A DNA stretch of 64,000 nucleotides, from assembly GCF_021134715.1 (NCBI RefSeq), contig NC_060023.1, positions 10,602,001 to 10,666,000 on the forward strand, read 5' to 3'. The translations under genes were made by a program, and so were the position numbers. Under the pieces are notes generated by a model. That model was given only the letters and a program-made list of their open reading frames with translations, was not told the origin of the DNA and searched no databases. Shown in pieces: positions 1-13,224 of the stretch; the stretch's first letter is position 1, and the number at the start of each line of letters is the position of its first letter. The stretch comes from Daphnia pulex. Taxonomy: Eukaryota > Arthropoda > Branchiopoda > Diplostraca > Daphniidae.

Positions 1-57
1 GTTTGAAAATTTGTGCAGCTTTTGACAATTGAATTTTTTTAAATTTCGTTTCAAAAG

Positions 58-3000
58 ATGTTGGAGAATTACGGCATCTCGCCAGAGAACGCCACCAATG
101 GCCACCACAAAATAACGCTCAAGCGCAACGTTGTCGAAATGGCCAAAGAATGGCCACTCTATTTCGCCCGTCTCTATCCCGTTTCGGTAAGTGTTCTTTA
201 TCCTTATATATTTTTTTTACATCCATCGCCCGCATATGATTCATTCGCGATTCTTGTCTTTCCTTCCGCCAGGGTACCCGACAACACGCTGATGTTCAGT
301 TCTTGGCCGTTTCACACTCTGGCGTCCGCTTGGTCAAGCGCCAGCAGATCGGCCAACTGGAATCGCTGCACGTGTTGCAATCGTTCGGGTAAGTCACCTC
401 ATCTAATCTTCTCTCGAAATCTTGAAATTCCTCGCGTCGCTTTCCCCCGTCAATATTGAACCCCTCCTGGGCAAGACCACCACTTCCGCGTGATATTCTC
501 AGTAGCACAAATACACTACTACTACTACTGGCTGACCTTTTACCGATTAGAACCGGTTCTCGTGACATCCGCGTGCTCTTAACGGTGCTTCGCTGCACTG
601 CACTTGTTTGCTATCTCGGTCAGGAAGAACAAAAAACACACAAACATGTGTTTAGCTCGGGAAAAAGAGGGGCAGCAACGCAAGTTGATGGCTCCATCTA
701 TTCAAATGGGCTGTTTGTTTTTTCGGTTGCACTGGCAATTTTCCGAACCGTCATGTTACGATGAGCGATGCTCTAGTCAAATGTATAGCATCTGTGTGTG
801 TGTGTACATTGTGATGATAGTGGCCTGATTTGTTAGCTTGTAGACGCGGTCGTGATTGGAAGAGGCAGCTGGTCATTATATCAACTAGTCATTGCCGAAA
901 CCCCCACCGTGGAGTGCTTCATCACTCTGGCCACGTCTCCTCCCATTTTCTTTATGAATATCGCACAAAAAACCTACGGCGCACAAATCTCGGAATGAAT
1001 CAACATCTTTCGATGGAAATTCTTGGCTTGTCGGGAACCCCCCACAGATTCATTTTTCTCGCAAGATAATTAAGCGAAAAAATTCGTTGCATTTTATTTT
1101 AGAAATAGGAAAAAACGTTGATCTTCCAAGTAAAATATTTCATATTTCACATCCAGCCAAAACACACCTTCTTCTTTTATGTCGTCATCTCTTTGATGAG
1201 TCATTTGCTACCTGTCAATCGACACACATCCGGTTAACATCTCCGGTTGTCCCCCTTGTTGTGTGTGAAATACTGGGCGTTGTCAGGCTTCTGGGGCTGC
1301 GCAACTAACGTCACCGATTCCGCTCCGTTTCTTCATTCGTCAAGCCTCAATTTTTTTTATTTTATTTTTGTTCAAAAACCAGTCCACGATGAAGGTTGAC
1401 TGTACCATCAGGTTTGGTTAAGGCCAAGAGGGAGGGATAGAAGAAAAAGGTTAATGGGCCCTCCTCCCGCATCCGGTCCGATTTTCTCGTTTGTTGTGTC
1501 TATTTTTGAAAACAGAAATATCAGCTGTTGCGTGAATGTTTTCTTATTCACGTCGACTTGTCTTGCTTTGTTGCATCCTGTTGTTATTGTTGTCGGAGGA
1601 GAGCGGAATCGGGAAAAAAGAGGAAGAATCCATTGCGCAGTAGAATGTCGTGTGCTCGAAAAACCCCGTCGGATATGTACGACGATGACATATACCTGCG
1701 CTGTTAAAAAGAAAGAAAAAAGAGAAAGCGAGAGCGGCAATAAGTGCTGCACTTGTATCAGATTGTGCGATCCTATTTCGACATGGCGCATCGTGTCGCG
1801 TCCCTCCTTACCTGTTGGCTCCTCCACCGCCCGTGAAAGCGCCCTGTTGCACGGTGGGTTACACACTCTGGAGAGAGTAGGGGCTGCAAAGGAAAGGAAA
1901 AAAGGGTAGGGGCTTACATTCGAAGCCAGTCGCTTATTCACCTGAGCAGACTAGAGTGGTTAAGTCGTCAACTGAGACTTCTCGAGGCTAAACTAGTGGA
2001 ACCTTCTCTTTTTTCCCCTCCTCGGTTAGAATTCAAAAGTGTTTCTAGTTTCGAATTGAAACGAGTCTAGTTCTCTTTGGTGTCCAGACATACTTATACC
2101 CATTTTCGTTTTGTTCTTGTGTCTTTTATATATTTTTCTACGAATCGACAAACGTCCAGTTTCAGTGACATTCTCAACGTTACAACTCCTCGATCCAGCA
2201 CCTTGCAGATTACACTGAGGACAGGCGGACCGTTCCAGTTTTACACGCAACGAGCTACCCTCATCAGAGACCTCGTTCATCGCTTCGCAAACGAAGCCGA
2301 AAAGGTACGTTCTAACGTTCATTCCGTGTATCAGATTTCTAAAAAAATAGTATTTCAGTCCGTGTTGTTGGTAAAAACGGAATTTTTCGTTAAAAAATTC
2401 CGTGGGCCCTTCGGTTAAAAATTTTTCTTTTTTTTTAAAAGCGGCCGACAAGTTTTTTGTTTTTTTTTTGTTTCTTGTTTTTCGTAATGGAATAGTAAAT
2501 CAGCCGATCCCCAAACGTGACTGAAGCGCAAACGAAACAAACTTGTGTATCAGGTAGGAGGTTATACAGTAGGTGGGCCAGCTCAAATGCTTAGGCACGT
2601 CGTTGCATAATTCCTCCCCCCCAAAATGCCTATGTTTAGTGATTTCAAATGGGCACCGTTCCCGACAGTAGGAGGAGGAAACTAATTTATAACCGAATGA
2701 TAAATTATTGACACGTAAAAAAAAACCCTGCCGATCGGAATTGTTTACCTGTCGTATAAGGAAAACAAGAACCCCTAAAAGAATATGGTCTGTCATTAGG
2801 TTAGGAGCAGAAGCAGTTAAAAGTCATCGATAGAAACCGAGCCCAACATGTTGGTCTAGGTTCTTGTTTTCTTATCTTTTTTTAAAAGTTTGTGTAAGGA
2901 AACGAAGTCATAAGGAAAAACAAAACAAAAAGTTACTTATCAAAGGCATTTGCAGGTTTTTTGAAAATTTGAATGATAAAGGAACATCGTGAACGTTATT

Positions 3001-6000
3001 CACCGGATACGGTTGTTTTCCAGCTACAACAGTCGCTGTTGTTGTCGAACTCGTTCTGCAACTCTTTTCCCCCCCTCTGACCGCCAAGAATGATTATTGC
3101 CGACTGTATCTAATCTGGATTGTTGGTAGCTTTCCTGCTAAGGAGCTGAATGTAGAAATTCTCTCAACAGGTTTGTCCATTCGAGTCGAAACCAAAAATC
3201 AATTCAAGCGCTGGAAATTTGAGATGAAAGTCGATGCGGTTCGTGTTGTGATTTTGAAAAATTCTATTTTCATCGATTATTGGTTGACGCCATAGCTATT
3301 CTTCTTACCTTATAGCTAGTCATGTTTGGCCGGCAGGATTATTATTATTTGAAAGGGGAAAATCTCGTCATTATTTGGAGAGTATCTCCCCTCCCCACCT
3401 GAAATTATCCAAACACCTCTGAATCTCTATTACAGCAATTCAAATGATCAAAGTGGTCAAACCTACTCCCCCTTCTTTTTTCGGGCATGTGGCGGTCGCT
3501 TATTAAACTATTGCGGTCTGGACGGCGCGTGAGTTGTAGATCGTCACGATTAGGGAGGGGCCGATTTGCCTGCTGGCCTCTAGCTTCTTTATAGCCGGTA
3601 GTTGGGGGTCTGCGATCTCTCTAATAGTCCGTCGTATTGTACGTGTACTAGTGTGTAATCATTAAGTTATTTTTCTTTAGCCTAGTAGACTTTCACCCTT
3701 CACGAAAAATTTGTACGACAAAACATCCCCCCAAAAAAGGAAAACGCGCAGTTCGGCCGCGAGTTGAATAAAAGAGTCCATTAGCGCCATATCCTAACCA
3801 AACAAGTAGAGTACCGCCTTCTTTTTTCTTTGTGTGTCCCCTCTACTTTTTTAAAGAATTCGTCGGCTAGGAGGTAACTAGTACATTTGCGAAGAAGACT
3901 TTCTATTAACGCTGAAATAGCAGGGCATCTAATAATGCCTCTTTGACACGAGGGAAAGCTGATTGCATTTGGCATTCGTGCGGGACTGTCTATATCTTTT
4001 CACCTCTCTCTCTCTGCGATAATAGAGGCGACATCGTTAAAAACACAAAATGGATGTCTGTATATACGCCAAGTGTCGGGGGGGCCAGGTACAGATGACG
4101 TCAACCTTCATTAGAAAAAAACAGCTGGCGCCCAATCTAAACAGATGCTCAATTGCAGTCCAATCGCGATATATACGAAACGGTTTCCTATCGTTGGTTA
4201 CTTAATCGATCGAGCTGTCGGTTGTTGTTCTTTCCCCGCTTCATCAATCTCGGAATCAGGCGAATGATGTACAGGCTATGATCACGGTAGCTTCCCAGCT
4301 GATTATGTTTGATAGCCAGCCAACTTGCTGGGCTGCTTTCTCTCGTTGTAATCTGACTCTGTTTTATTGCTCGTCCTATTCAATTGAAAATTGCTTTTGT
4401 GATGATATTTTCCGAAACTCTTAAAAGGAACGCCGACTTTCTAAAATCATTCAAAGGTTAGACTATAAGAAATTGAAAAAAAAAAGGAAATTTCAAGATG
4501 AATCGCTCAATCAAATGGTTTTTCGTATAGTTTCATCCGCAAGACCCCCAAGTGTTTTAAACGATCGAGGGGGGGGGGGAATTCCACCACCGTATCGTTT
4601 GTTGTCCTCGGTAAAAAGATGATGCACACGAAATGATTTTGAGGCTTTTGATATGGTGGTGTGGTGTATATCTCCGAAGTTTGTGACGCTCCGGCGGATT
4701 TGTTCAAGGGTATGAGAGTTGTTTTTTTTCCTGCTGGCTATCGCCGAATTCCTTTCTATTCTTCGGCCGTCCTTTTGTGTGTTAAGCTTCACATTGTGTG
4801 TGTGTGTGTTTGTGGATTGGTTTTGAGATAATTGCGTTAGCGTTCCCCATGAAAGCGCCGTGGTGACCAGTTGGCCACAATTCGCCGATAGATTCGGCCC
4901 AGTGCCGACGATAAATGGCAGCTCGGCGGTTTTTTTCAAAATGAGTTTTCTTTTTCAATTTTGCGGCCAGTGGTGACGCATACGCCGCCCTCTCTCTCTC
5001 TGTCCGATGTCGTTAAACTGCGTATTTCATACTCGACTTTATACGATGGCACTTTTCGGCCTTAATACCCATAATTTAATCAAGCTTTTAATGTCATTTT
5101 ATGTGTCCAACAGGAACCGTTAGAGTATGTGAAAGCGGTGGCCAATTACGTCACCCGCGAATCGACTCTCCTCAGTTTCCACAAAGGCGACGTCATCCAG
5201 GTCGTCCGAGACGAGCAGTACGTCGACAAAGGTAAATTATTCATCCGACAATTCTTTCATGGTTTCTATCCAATTCTCTCTCGCCAGTCGAGATTAAACG
5301 TCCCAGATACGCAGTCTACAGTTTATAGGCGTTGGCTCGAGGCTATCACTCTTGTAGCTTTTGATGTCGTTTTATTTTCAATTTTATTCATTGCCTTTCT
5401 TTTGATTTCTTAAAAATGATACTGCGCGTGTTTCACTCAAGATTCAATCTGTAAGAGCTTCTTTTTCCATGTTGTTTGGCTCGGATGTTTGGAATGGTTA
5501 AACAAAGTTTTGATAGTTGCATCATTCGATAAGCATCGTAGGCATGCCGAATCAACCTTCTTTTTTCTTCTTGATGGAATTGATTGAAATCACGCAAACG
5601 AACGCTCCGTTATATTCATATGGGTCGGAATCGGGTCAAGTAGGTCTACATAATGTTGCAGCACGAATACTTTTTTATTTTTCATTTGGTTAACCCAAAC
5701 TGTTTGTGTGTGTGTGGGTTTTAAATATAGCTGCACGACGTGATTAACGACACAGTGTGATGCGACGGGAAAAAAAAAAGATTGCTCTGCATTTGAAATT
5801 AAAAATTAGTTTTCCCTGGAAAACAGGTTTTATGTTCCGTCATCGTGTAGGAATTCATATAGTAGTGTTGGTCCGTTAAAAAAGAACGGCTATTGAGTGC
5901 AGAAAAAGGATAAAACGGCCAATGATTTATTCTTTTGTTTTTTTATTTTTTCGCACAAATTAACACAGGCTGGATGTTTGGCAAATTAGACGGTCGCGTG

Positions 6001-9000
6001 GGAATCTTCCCGGCCGACTACGTTGAACCGATGAGTCGCATCGAGGCTCGCAAAATTTCGGCCTCTTCATCACGGCACACCAATCAACAGGTACGTCAAA
6101 TTCTTTTCCTCATTTGTCTATTTTCTTTCTCTTTTCCCCCCTACTGTCCCAATCCATCTTCCGGCTACTCTATCCCCACCAACCAATCACAAACAAACAA
6201 ACCAGTCATGAATGACTCGGATGAGTGATGAGTGATGGATCTCTCCACCAAATGTTGTTTACGTGATTTGTTTGATAACTGGAAAGACCGTAAGTCGACA
6301 AAACGGACAATTGCATCCATCTGCTCAATAATGCCGACGAATTCCGCCCCGCTTAAACTGGCCATTTGGTCGGGGGGATGTTTTTTGTGCGAGCAACATC
6401 AGGTCATCTTTTTTCGGCCGCGCTGCTAACGGTATCGTTCGCTCGGCCCGGGAAGAAGAAGACGAAAAATCGTGAAAGAGTTTCCTGCTAATAATCTCAC
6501 GATCCCGCCATGCCACCGCATGGTAGCGCAGGTGGTCAATAACGACAGAATGATGTGTGTACGTAATAACAAACAGCAACGAAGAACATGCTGCTAAAGG
6601 AGTGGGGGGGGGGGAAATACGGAACACACCTCCTCATCTCTCTCGTTGTAGGTGCGTGAGTGTGTGAGAAAACGTTATGAGGAAGAACTTTCGTTGCGTT
6701 TGCGGCACAGCTGTCGATGAGATTTTTTCCACCTTGAATTTTGATTATCTTTCCTCGTTGCGCTGACAGTGATCGTCGAAAGAGCATCCGCGGCGGATGT
6801 AGTGCGTTGTCGTCCACTTGAATCAAATCCTCCCCCCTCCGAAAAAAAAGAAGAAAACAAAAATGATGTCCGGATTGAGTGATCCGAATGCAATCCGGCC
6901 GAAAGGCAATCATCGCGTGCGTTTCGAGCAATCGTGGGTGGAATTATCTTCGTCGTTACGTAAACGGACGGCTCAGCGCCGTACGGCTATTACAGAATCC
7001 GAGCGCTCCGATTCCGAGTGGCTTTATCGCAGCTCGTCAGGTTCGGAATCTTGTTCGGCCGCAACTCACCCGGAACAACTGTAAGTCTGTTTGTCAAAGT
7101 CCTGTCAAAAAAAAGTGCCGGGAAACAAAATTCACAACCTCGTCGTATATATTTCATCTCACGAAAGAAGTTCACGATTTGTTGTTTTGTTTTTTCAGAC
7201 GAATTTTTAACCGGTTATTTTCGACTTAGTTTTTTTATTTGTTATCCGCTATATATTGTAGCAGCAACAATTTAATCGAATGATACCGCATATAATGTGC
7301 GCAGTAATCATAATATAGAGAAATGTAGAACTTTTTGAATCGAAACTTTCCGATTTCCCCCCTCCGGAATCAACTGTACTTTTTCGTTTGTAATTTTTAC
7401 GATCGTATACCCTTCAATTTTTACGACTTGGAAAATCACAGTTATTCGATACAATCGAAACGATAGGACTGTTTTTTCCAACCAATGTCGTGAGAGAATA
7501 TGGTCCGAGGTTGTGTACATTCACGTAGGCTCGGCACTTTTGACACAAAATGCGCACAAGTTGCATCGGAAGAGAATAACGTCATGATCCATTGATGTTT
7601 TGTATTTTCTCTTCTTTTTTTGCGCCGACAAAATCCGCGCAGAAACAACAAGAGCCACAACGTCAATCTTGGCAATAGTAACGGTCCAACACCTGTTGCC
7701 GAACCGGCCCACATGTCCTACGGCATCAAGGCAGGAGGAGGAGGAGTTGAAATAGTTTCGGGAGACTATAGACGAGAGCTTCAGGGGCCCCTCAAGAAGG
7801 CCGATAAGCGTGCGTTTGCAGCCCCCAAAATCCCGGTCCCGGTTGAACGGCGCCGGCAACGAGCGCTGGAGCCGGGCGACGAAAATCGCGTGCCGACCAT
7901 TCCAGCGATGAACAACAGCCTCCTCCCGTTGGAGCAAATAACGGACCGACAAATAGCCGCCGCCGACATGGACGCTGATTCGCCCGGGATGCCATTAAAC
8001 GCCGAATCGGTGGCTCACTCGGTCACAGCGTCCGACCGGGTCCAGACGTGCCAACAGCAGCGACCAGAGTGGCCCACACAGCACCAGAAACTCCGAAATC
8101 AATGCGGATTCTTCCGGCAGATCCTCTCGGAGGAAGAAGTCATCTACGACATGCCCAACCACTGCAAAGCCTCGCCGGAACCGCTTCCGGTGGAAGAGGC
8201 CATTTACACGGAGCCGTCTCTGCACTCGGTGTGCAGCACGGTGACCAGTTTCGGCGAGCGACGCCCAGTGTTCGGTGCCCTTCCGCCGTCATCTGGCGAC
8301 GATGACATTGGTGGTTCCTCGCACTATGCAGATCCGTTTGAGCGCTGCGGCAGCCTGCTGGAACACAATTACGAAGAAATGGATTTCGACGAAGATATTT
8401 ACCAACAAGATCCGTTCGACAGCCAGCCGCCGCCGCAGGAGTCGGTCGACTCGAACGAAAATACCGAGTCCGGTTTCAGTGACGGAAGCAAAAGTAGCCG
8501 GCCAGGTGGTGGTGGTGGTGGTGGTTATTTCTCATCGGACAGTGAGGCCAGTTTAACTATTCCGGCCGGTTTGGCCCGCTCGAGGGCGGCAATGTTTGAA
8601 TCGATCGCTCAAGCCAATCAGCGCGTCATCCGCCCGCAATACGGATCTCAGAAATTGGTTCAAGCCCTTGGCCCGCAGCTGGCCCTCTATTCGATGGACT
8701 CTCTGCCTCCGACAGAGATTTTTCAATCGATTAAAACCAAGAGCAAAAGCTGCCCGCCTTCGTTGAACGCCATCAACTGGTCGATGGATGTGTGCGTTGA
8801 AAACGATGGATTCTTTATGGAATTCGCCAATCAGCGCATCGCTCTACCGGAACCGGGCAGCCCGACCAGTTGTTCCTCTCTGCAGTCCAGCAGTGAAGCC
8901 TCGTCGGGAGAAACGGAAATGACGGATAGAAGCAAATCCAGCAGGAAAGTTTCGTTCGTTTTGGGGCCCGTTCGTTCTTACGCACCGAGTCGTCTACTCT

Positions 9001-11921
9001 GTCCAAAAATCCCACCGGATGAAGACGACCAACCTTTGGTGACTCACAAAGGAAAGTCTGTTAGTAGTTCGTCGACTTCCACCAGCTCTGCCGCTGTCAG
9101 TTTGGCCCGTTTCTTCAAACAAACGTTGACTGTCATCGGCAGATGCGGCGGTGAAGGTCAAATATCCGACAGCGAAAGTTTAATTTCTCATGCGCCGGAT
9201 GATCTTTTGAGCCAGTCGGATTTGGAAATGTTTTGCAAATCCAACGGTGAGAAGCGTCTCAGGAAGGACAGCGGCACAGATATGACTCCTCCGGATGCTT
9301 CACTCTACGATGGAAGTGCATTGGCCATTGACGAAATTGATGCGGCCCTGGCCATCTTGGAGATAAAGGCCAAGGCTAAGTCTCGTCACGCGTCCAGCAG
9401 CAAACAGACCGAAACTATTTCAGACAACTGCTCGGATGATTGTTCCTCGTCTTCAGATGGAAGTGATATGGACTCTGGCAGCTGTTCGTCCGGAAGTTCA
9501 TGCGAATCCAGCTGCAATTTGACCGATTGTTCAAGTTGGACCAACGATTGCTGTAGTGAGAGTCTCACATCGTCTGACGTAAGAGACCGCAATAATGGGC
9601 ATCCATCGGGGCATCTCCCAATCCTGATCCCTTCCATCTCGTGCCTTTCTTCCGAGTTTCTTTTATCCAAGATTTTGCCGTTTGAATGTCTAATATTGAA
9701 GTTTGTTTATTACTTTGATTTTGTAGGATGATTATAGAGGTGGAGCCATATCTCCCGGACCCAATCACGACACATCGCTGGATATGACCAGCTCAGACAA
9801 TTCGCGTCTGGACGATCCCGGAAGTCCGACTCAACCGAACGATGGAAAGCATTCGTTACTCCAGTTTGCTCTTTACCATTTCCGACAGAGTCCAGAAAAG
9901 TACAATCAATTCATTCGTCCTAAAAATAGATTCGGTGTTTCTAATTATTCTATGTATTAGTAGATTCGAAATGTTGCGTCATGACGACGTGAACACGCTC
10001 CGTTCCGGAGCTGGCGACAACGTCAGCAAGTCGGAGAAGAAAAAGAACAAAAACAAGAAATCAAAGGATCGGCCAGAGTCGGTGGCCGGTGCTGACTGGA
10101 CGTGGAAAGAGCAGGTGGATCTGGTCAAGTTTACCAAGTCACCCATTCAGGCTTCGCTGTTGCAGCTCGATTCCAACGAGCTCAACAAACTGGCCCTGGA
10201 AGGTTTCCTTTCCATCATGAAGTATATGGGCGACTACCCGATGGCCAAGGGACAGTCAGAAGTTGACAGTGTGTACACTATTCTAATGGTACTACATTCA
10301 TTAGCTCTTCATAGAATACATCATTCTAATCATTTTTTCCCTGTGCTGTATAGAATTGCCACAAGCATGAAGCGCTGCGTGATGAGACCTACTGTCAGGT
10401 CATGAAACAGACGACCAATAACAAATCTTCACGCCCGGACTCTTGTCAGCGCGGCTGGAGGCTCTTCTCCATCACGGCTGCTTATTTTAGTTGTTCTGAA
10501 GTGTTGAAACCGTACTTGTTCAAGTACCTTGAGACAGCAGCCTACGATAAACGACGAGCTTATCACGGTATGAAACTTATTGACTTGGTTGACGAATACG
10601 TTATAATATTGGCTTGCTCGCACAGGAACGGCTATGGTTTGTCTGCAGAATTTGCGCAAAACTCTGCGATATGGTGGGCGTAAGAACGTGCCCAGCATCG
10701 AAGAGATCACGGCCATCACGGCTGGCCGAAATTCCAAACGTCAAATGTATCGACTTCCAGGTGGTACGGAGCGAGTAATCAACACCAAATCCACGTCGGT
10801 CGTCCAGGACATAATCGAAGAGATTTGTGGTGTGATCAACGTTCGATCCGAACAGGAAATGGAAGAATATTCACTGTATTGCATCGTGGAAGGTGATACG
10901 TTCACTATGCCCCTTGCCCGCGAAGAATACATCCTCGACGTCACAACCGAGTTGCAGAAGAATCAACAGGTTTACTACCTGATCTTCTGCCGTTCAGTCT
11001 GGCACTATCCAATGCGGCTGGATAACGCTCTATACATTGAAATCGTCTTCAATCAAATAGCACCTGATTACCTGGAAGGATTGTTGCTCGTCATGCCTGG
11101 CGAGCAGATTTCTCAAGATTGCGTTGTAAGTTATTTTTATCACACAGTTGAACGAATTCTATTCATATCTTTTTTATTTTTCCTTTTTCCTTTTCTGTTT
11201 CATGCAGTATGACATTGCAAAAGTTGCTGCTTTACTTCACCGTGCAGCTGATTTAGACCACATGCCTACCATGAAAGAGACCAAATATCTATTGCCGAAA
11301 CCGGCCCTCTCTGTTCGTGACATCAAACCTCCACAATGGGTTAATCTGGTCCAGAGCTCTTGGAAAGAAGTCGAACATTTTAAACCGTCTCAGGCCAAAG
11401 CTCAAGTTTTAGGTTCGTTTTCATTTCCTGTGACGCCACTATAAAACCGGGGCTTCTTTAATTAAAACCCAAAATTGCTTTTTCCAGAGGTGTTAGAAAA
11501 GTGGTCCCTTTTTGGTTCGAGTTTCTTCGCCGTCCGGCGCGACGCAGATCCGGCTGAACGATCTGAACATATTTTAGCGCTCAACCGGAACGGTGTTCAC
11601 TTCCTTGATGTCATTACTCACGTAAATTAGATTTAAATTCCATATTTACAAACGAAATCATATTGATCTTAATTTGTTGTGTTTAAGGAAACTTTGATGC
11701 ACTATCCTTATTCCGAGGTGATATCTACTCGCAAAGTCAAATCGGAAGAAGGCCCCCTTTTCCTGGACATGAAATGTGGAAATTTGATGCAGCAGCGCGT
11801 GACCCGCATTCAAACAGATCAGGCCCATGAGATATCTCGCCTGATCCGTCAATATATCACCATTCAACAACGCATCCAGCAGCAGAGCGTTAAAGAAGAG
11901 AGTAATCTGGCTTCACGCTGA
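58..11921 (+). CDS. Myo15: Unconventional myosin XV, C-terminal portion (5' partial, 14 exons)
   Basis: Actin motor of class XV, which acts at tips of actin protrusions; only the tail is here. Exons by splice sites and phase: 58-186, 273-388, 2166-2304, 5114-5231, 5969-6090, 6851-7080, 7643-9578, 9727-9899, 9964-10288, 10354-10567, 10626-11125, 11208-11412, 11488-11621, 11688-11921 (TGA). All phases join, giving 4,575 nt. Order: end of FERM 1 (to 2304), SH3 (5114-6090, motifs LLSFHKGDVI and GWMFGKLDGRVGIFPADYVEP), a linker of roughly 740 residues rich in Ser and acidic residues (6851 to about 9820), MyTH4 (about 9830-10600, with CQRGWRL) and FERM 2 (10626-11921, with LRYGGR, AGRNSKRQ and LPGG). 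The SH3 and second MyTH4-FERM match class XV better than class VII. The acceptors at 2166 (or 2160) and 6851 (or 6854) are uncertain by 3-6 nt; 6851-7080 is supported mainly by phase. Motor, IQ and first MyTH4 lie left of the window. Confidence 0.9.
389..2165 (+). other. Myosin XV intron (1.8 kb)
   Basis: Opens with GTAAGT at 389 and ends at an AG before 2166 (alternative AG before 2160). Both predicted ORFs of about 150-180 codons at 1408-1941 are low-complexity readings of the two strands. I see no conserved protein, RNA gene or transposon. Confidence 0.7.
2305..5113 (+). other. Myosin XV intron (2.8 kb)
   Basis: Runs from GTACGT at 2305 to CAG before 5114, separating the FERM 1 exon from the SH3. 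It contains a G-run at about 4569-4578 and a short GT repeat at about 4796-4810. I see nothing coding. Confidence 0.7.
5232..7642 (+). other. Myosin XV introns around the SH3 and linker exons
   Basis: Three introns, 5232-5968, 6091-6850 and 7081-7642, flank the exons 5969-6090 and 6851-7080. Donors are GTAAAT, GTACGT and GTAAGT. Nothing else is recognisable in them beyond short homopolymers. Confidence 0.65.
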
Positions 11922-11975
11922 TGATCCAGTCGCTTAAAATGACTGTTTGCCGTGGTATATAAAGACAAAATCGCA

Positions 11976-11981
11976 AATAAA
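11976..11981 (+). terminator. Poly(A) signal of the myosin XV gene
   Basis: AATAAA 55 nt after the stop codon, followed by an A-rich stretch. Confidence 0.7.
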
Positions 11982-12769
11982 ATTTAAAAAAAAAAAAGTT
12001 AAAATAAATAAACAACGAAAGAAAAATTATTCTTTCAACATAGCCCATTTTTTAAACATTTCTATGCTCCTATTGGCCATTGTGTAATTTCTCTGTAAGA
12101 TTGGGACTAATATACCATTTGTAATAGTTAAGGAAACATTTTAAAAAAGTTTATTTGAATTTGAATGATTTTAAAATTTGGTTGAATCTCGGTAACACAC
12201 GGTAACCATTGCACATTGCAGCAAACGGTTAAAGAACCCTTAGTCCTGACTCCTGACTGCCAGTCTTGACATTTCTCTGACACATAAATAAAGAAACACA
12301 TTGTTTCTGGGTTTTAACATATTAAAGTTATAAATAAATGTCTTAAATTTCAGTCAATCCCTATCCTTGTGGTTCAGGTTTTCAAATCGTTTTTCAAATC
12401 TTTTGCAGTCTGTGATTTTCGAAGACTCGAATCCATCTATCTCTATCCCATTTTTTCATGTTTGCTATCAGTGATTTTTAAATAAGTTAAAATGTCTTTA
12501 TTTTTCCTTAAACTCCAATAGCTCTGAAACAAAAACAGTGAAAGAAAACAAGTAAACAACGGATAAATTGCTAAATAATGAACAATTTGGCAACGGTTAA
12601 AATTTAAAATTCAAATTCAGCCACCAGGGGGACTTCCGCTGAGCCCAGCAGCTCAAGGACGAGGAAAAAACCGTTAGAAAGTTTCTCGTACTTGTGCCAG
12701 GCAGACATCGTCAATCAGAGCTCAAGAATCTTAGTTGAAATTTCGTAAAGTTTTAACTTTTTCTACTTC
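11982..12769. other. Intergenic, AT-rich
   Basis: Between the myosin poly(A) signal and the repeated leader of the Fem-1-like gene. No ORF or repeat of note. The promoter of the downstream gene should lie in its last few hundred bases, but no clear TATA element is visible. Confidence 0.5.
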
Positions 12770-13122
12770 AGAATTGTTTTCTTCTTACTTCAACACGGTA
12801 AGCCTCTATTTTCTAATTATTTAGTACAATTACTAACCTAGTTTTGCTAAAATTGGTAGAAGAATCAAGTTCATCTCCCACCATTTTGAAGACTGCTTCC
12901 AATTTATCTTCCACATAACTGGGATTTGTTCCTACTGAATATTTGTTTCTTCTAACATCAACAAGGTAAACCTTTTTTCTTTCCCAATTTTGTATAAAAA
13001 ATAACTTGGTTTTTGTAAAATTGTTTAGGAGATCAAGTACATTTCCCACGGTATTCGAAGACTGCTTCCAATTGATCTTCCATCTAGGTGGCATTTGTTT
13101 TTTTTTCTTCAAATTAGCAGGT
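12770..13122 (+). repeat. Tandemly repeated 5' leader with three splice donors
   Basis: Two diverged tandem units of about 168 bp, with a partial third. The first contains a block near 12867-12918 (AAGACTGCTTCCAATT) repeated near 13032-13083. Each unit ends in a pyrimidine-rich TTCTTC..CAA stretch followed by a candidate donor: GTAAGC at 12798, GTAAAC at 12966, GTATTT at 13121. A shared acceptor (TTTATCAG) precedes 13177, 48 nt upstream of the next ATG, so these look like duplicated 5' non-coding exon/donor units. Confidence 0.6.
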
Positions 13123-13224
13123 ATTTATCACATGACATTCTTCCTTATATGTGTACTAAAATTTTAAATTTATCAGAACAGTACTGACTACAGACCGTCT
13201 GATCAACCCAAAGCACGGAAGAAC

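Noticed and set aside
1408..1941. 177-codon minus-strand frame with a 151-codon plus-strand partner
   Set aside because: Both lie in a myosin XV intron, overlap each other on opposite strands and have no recognisable domain.
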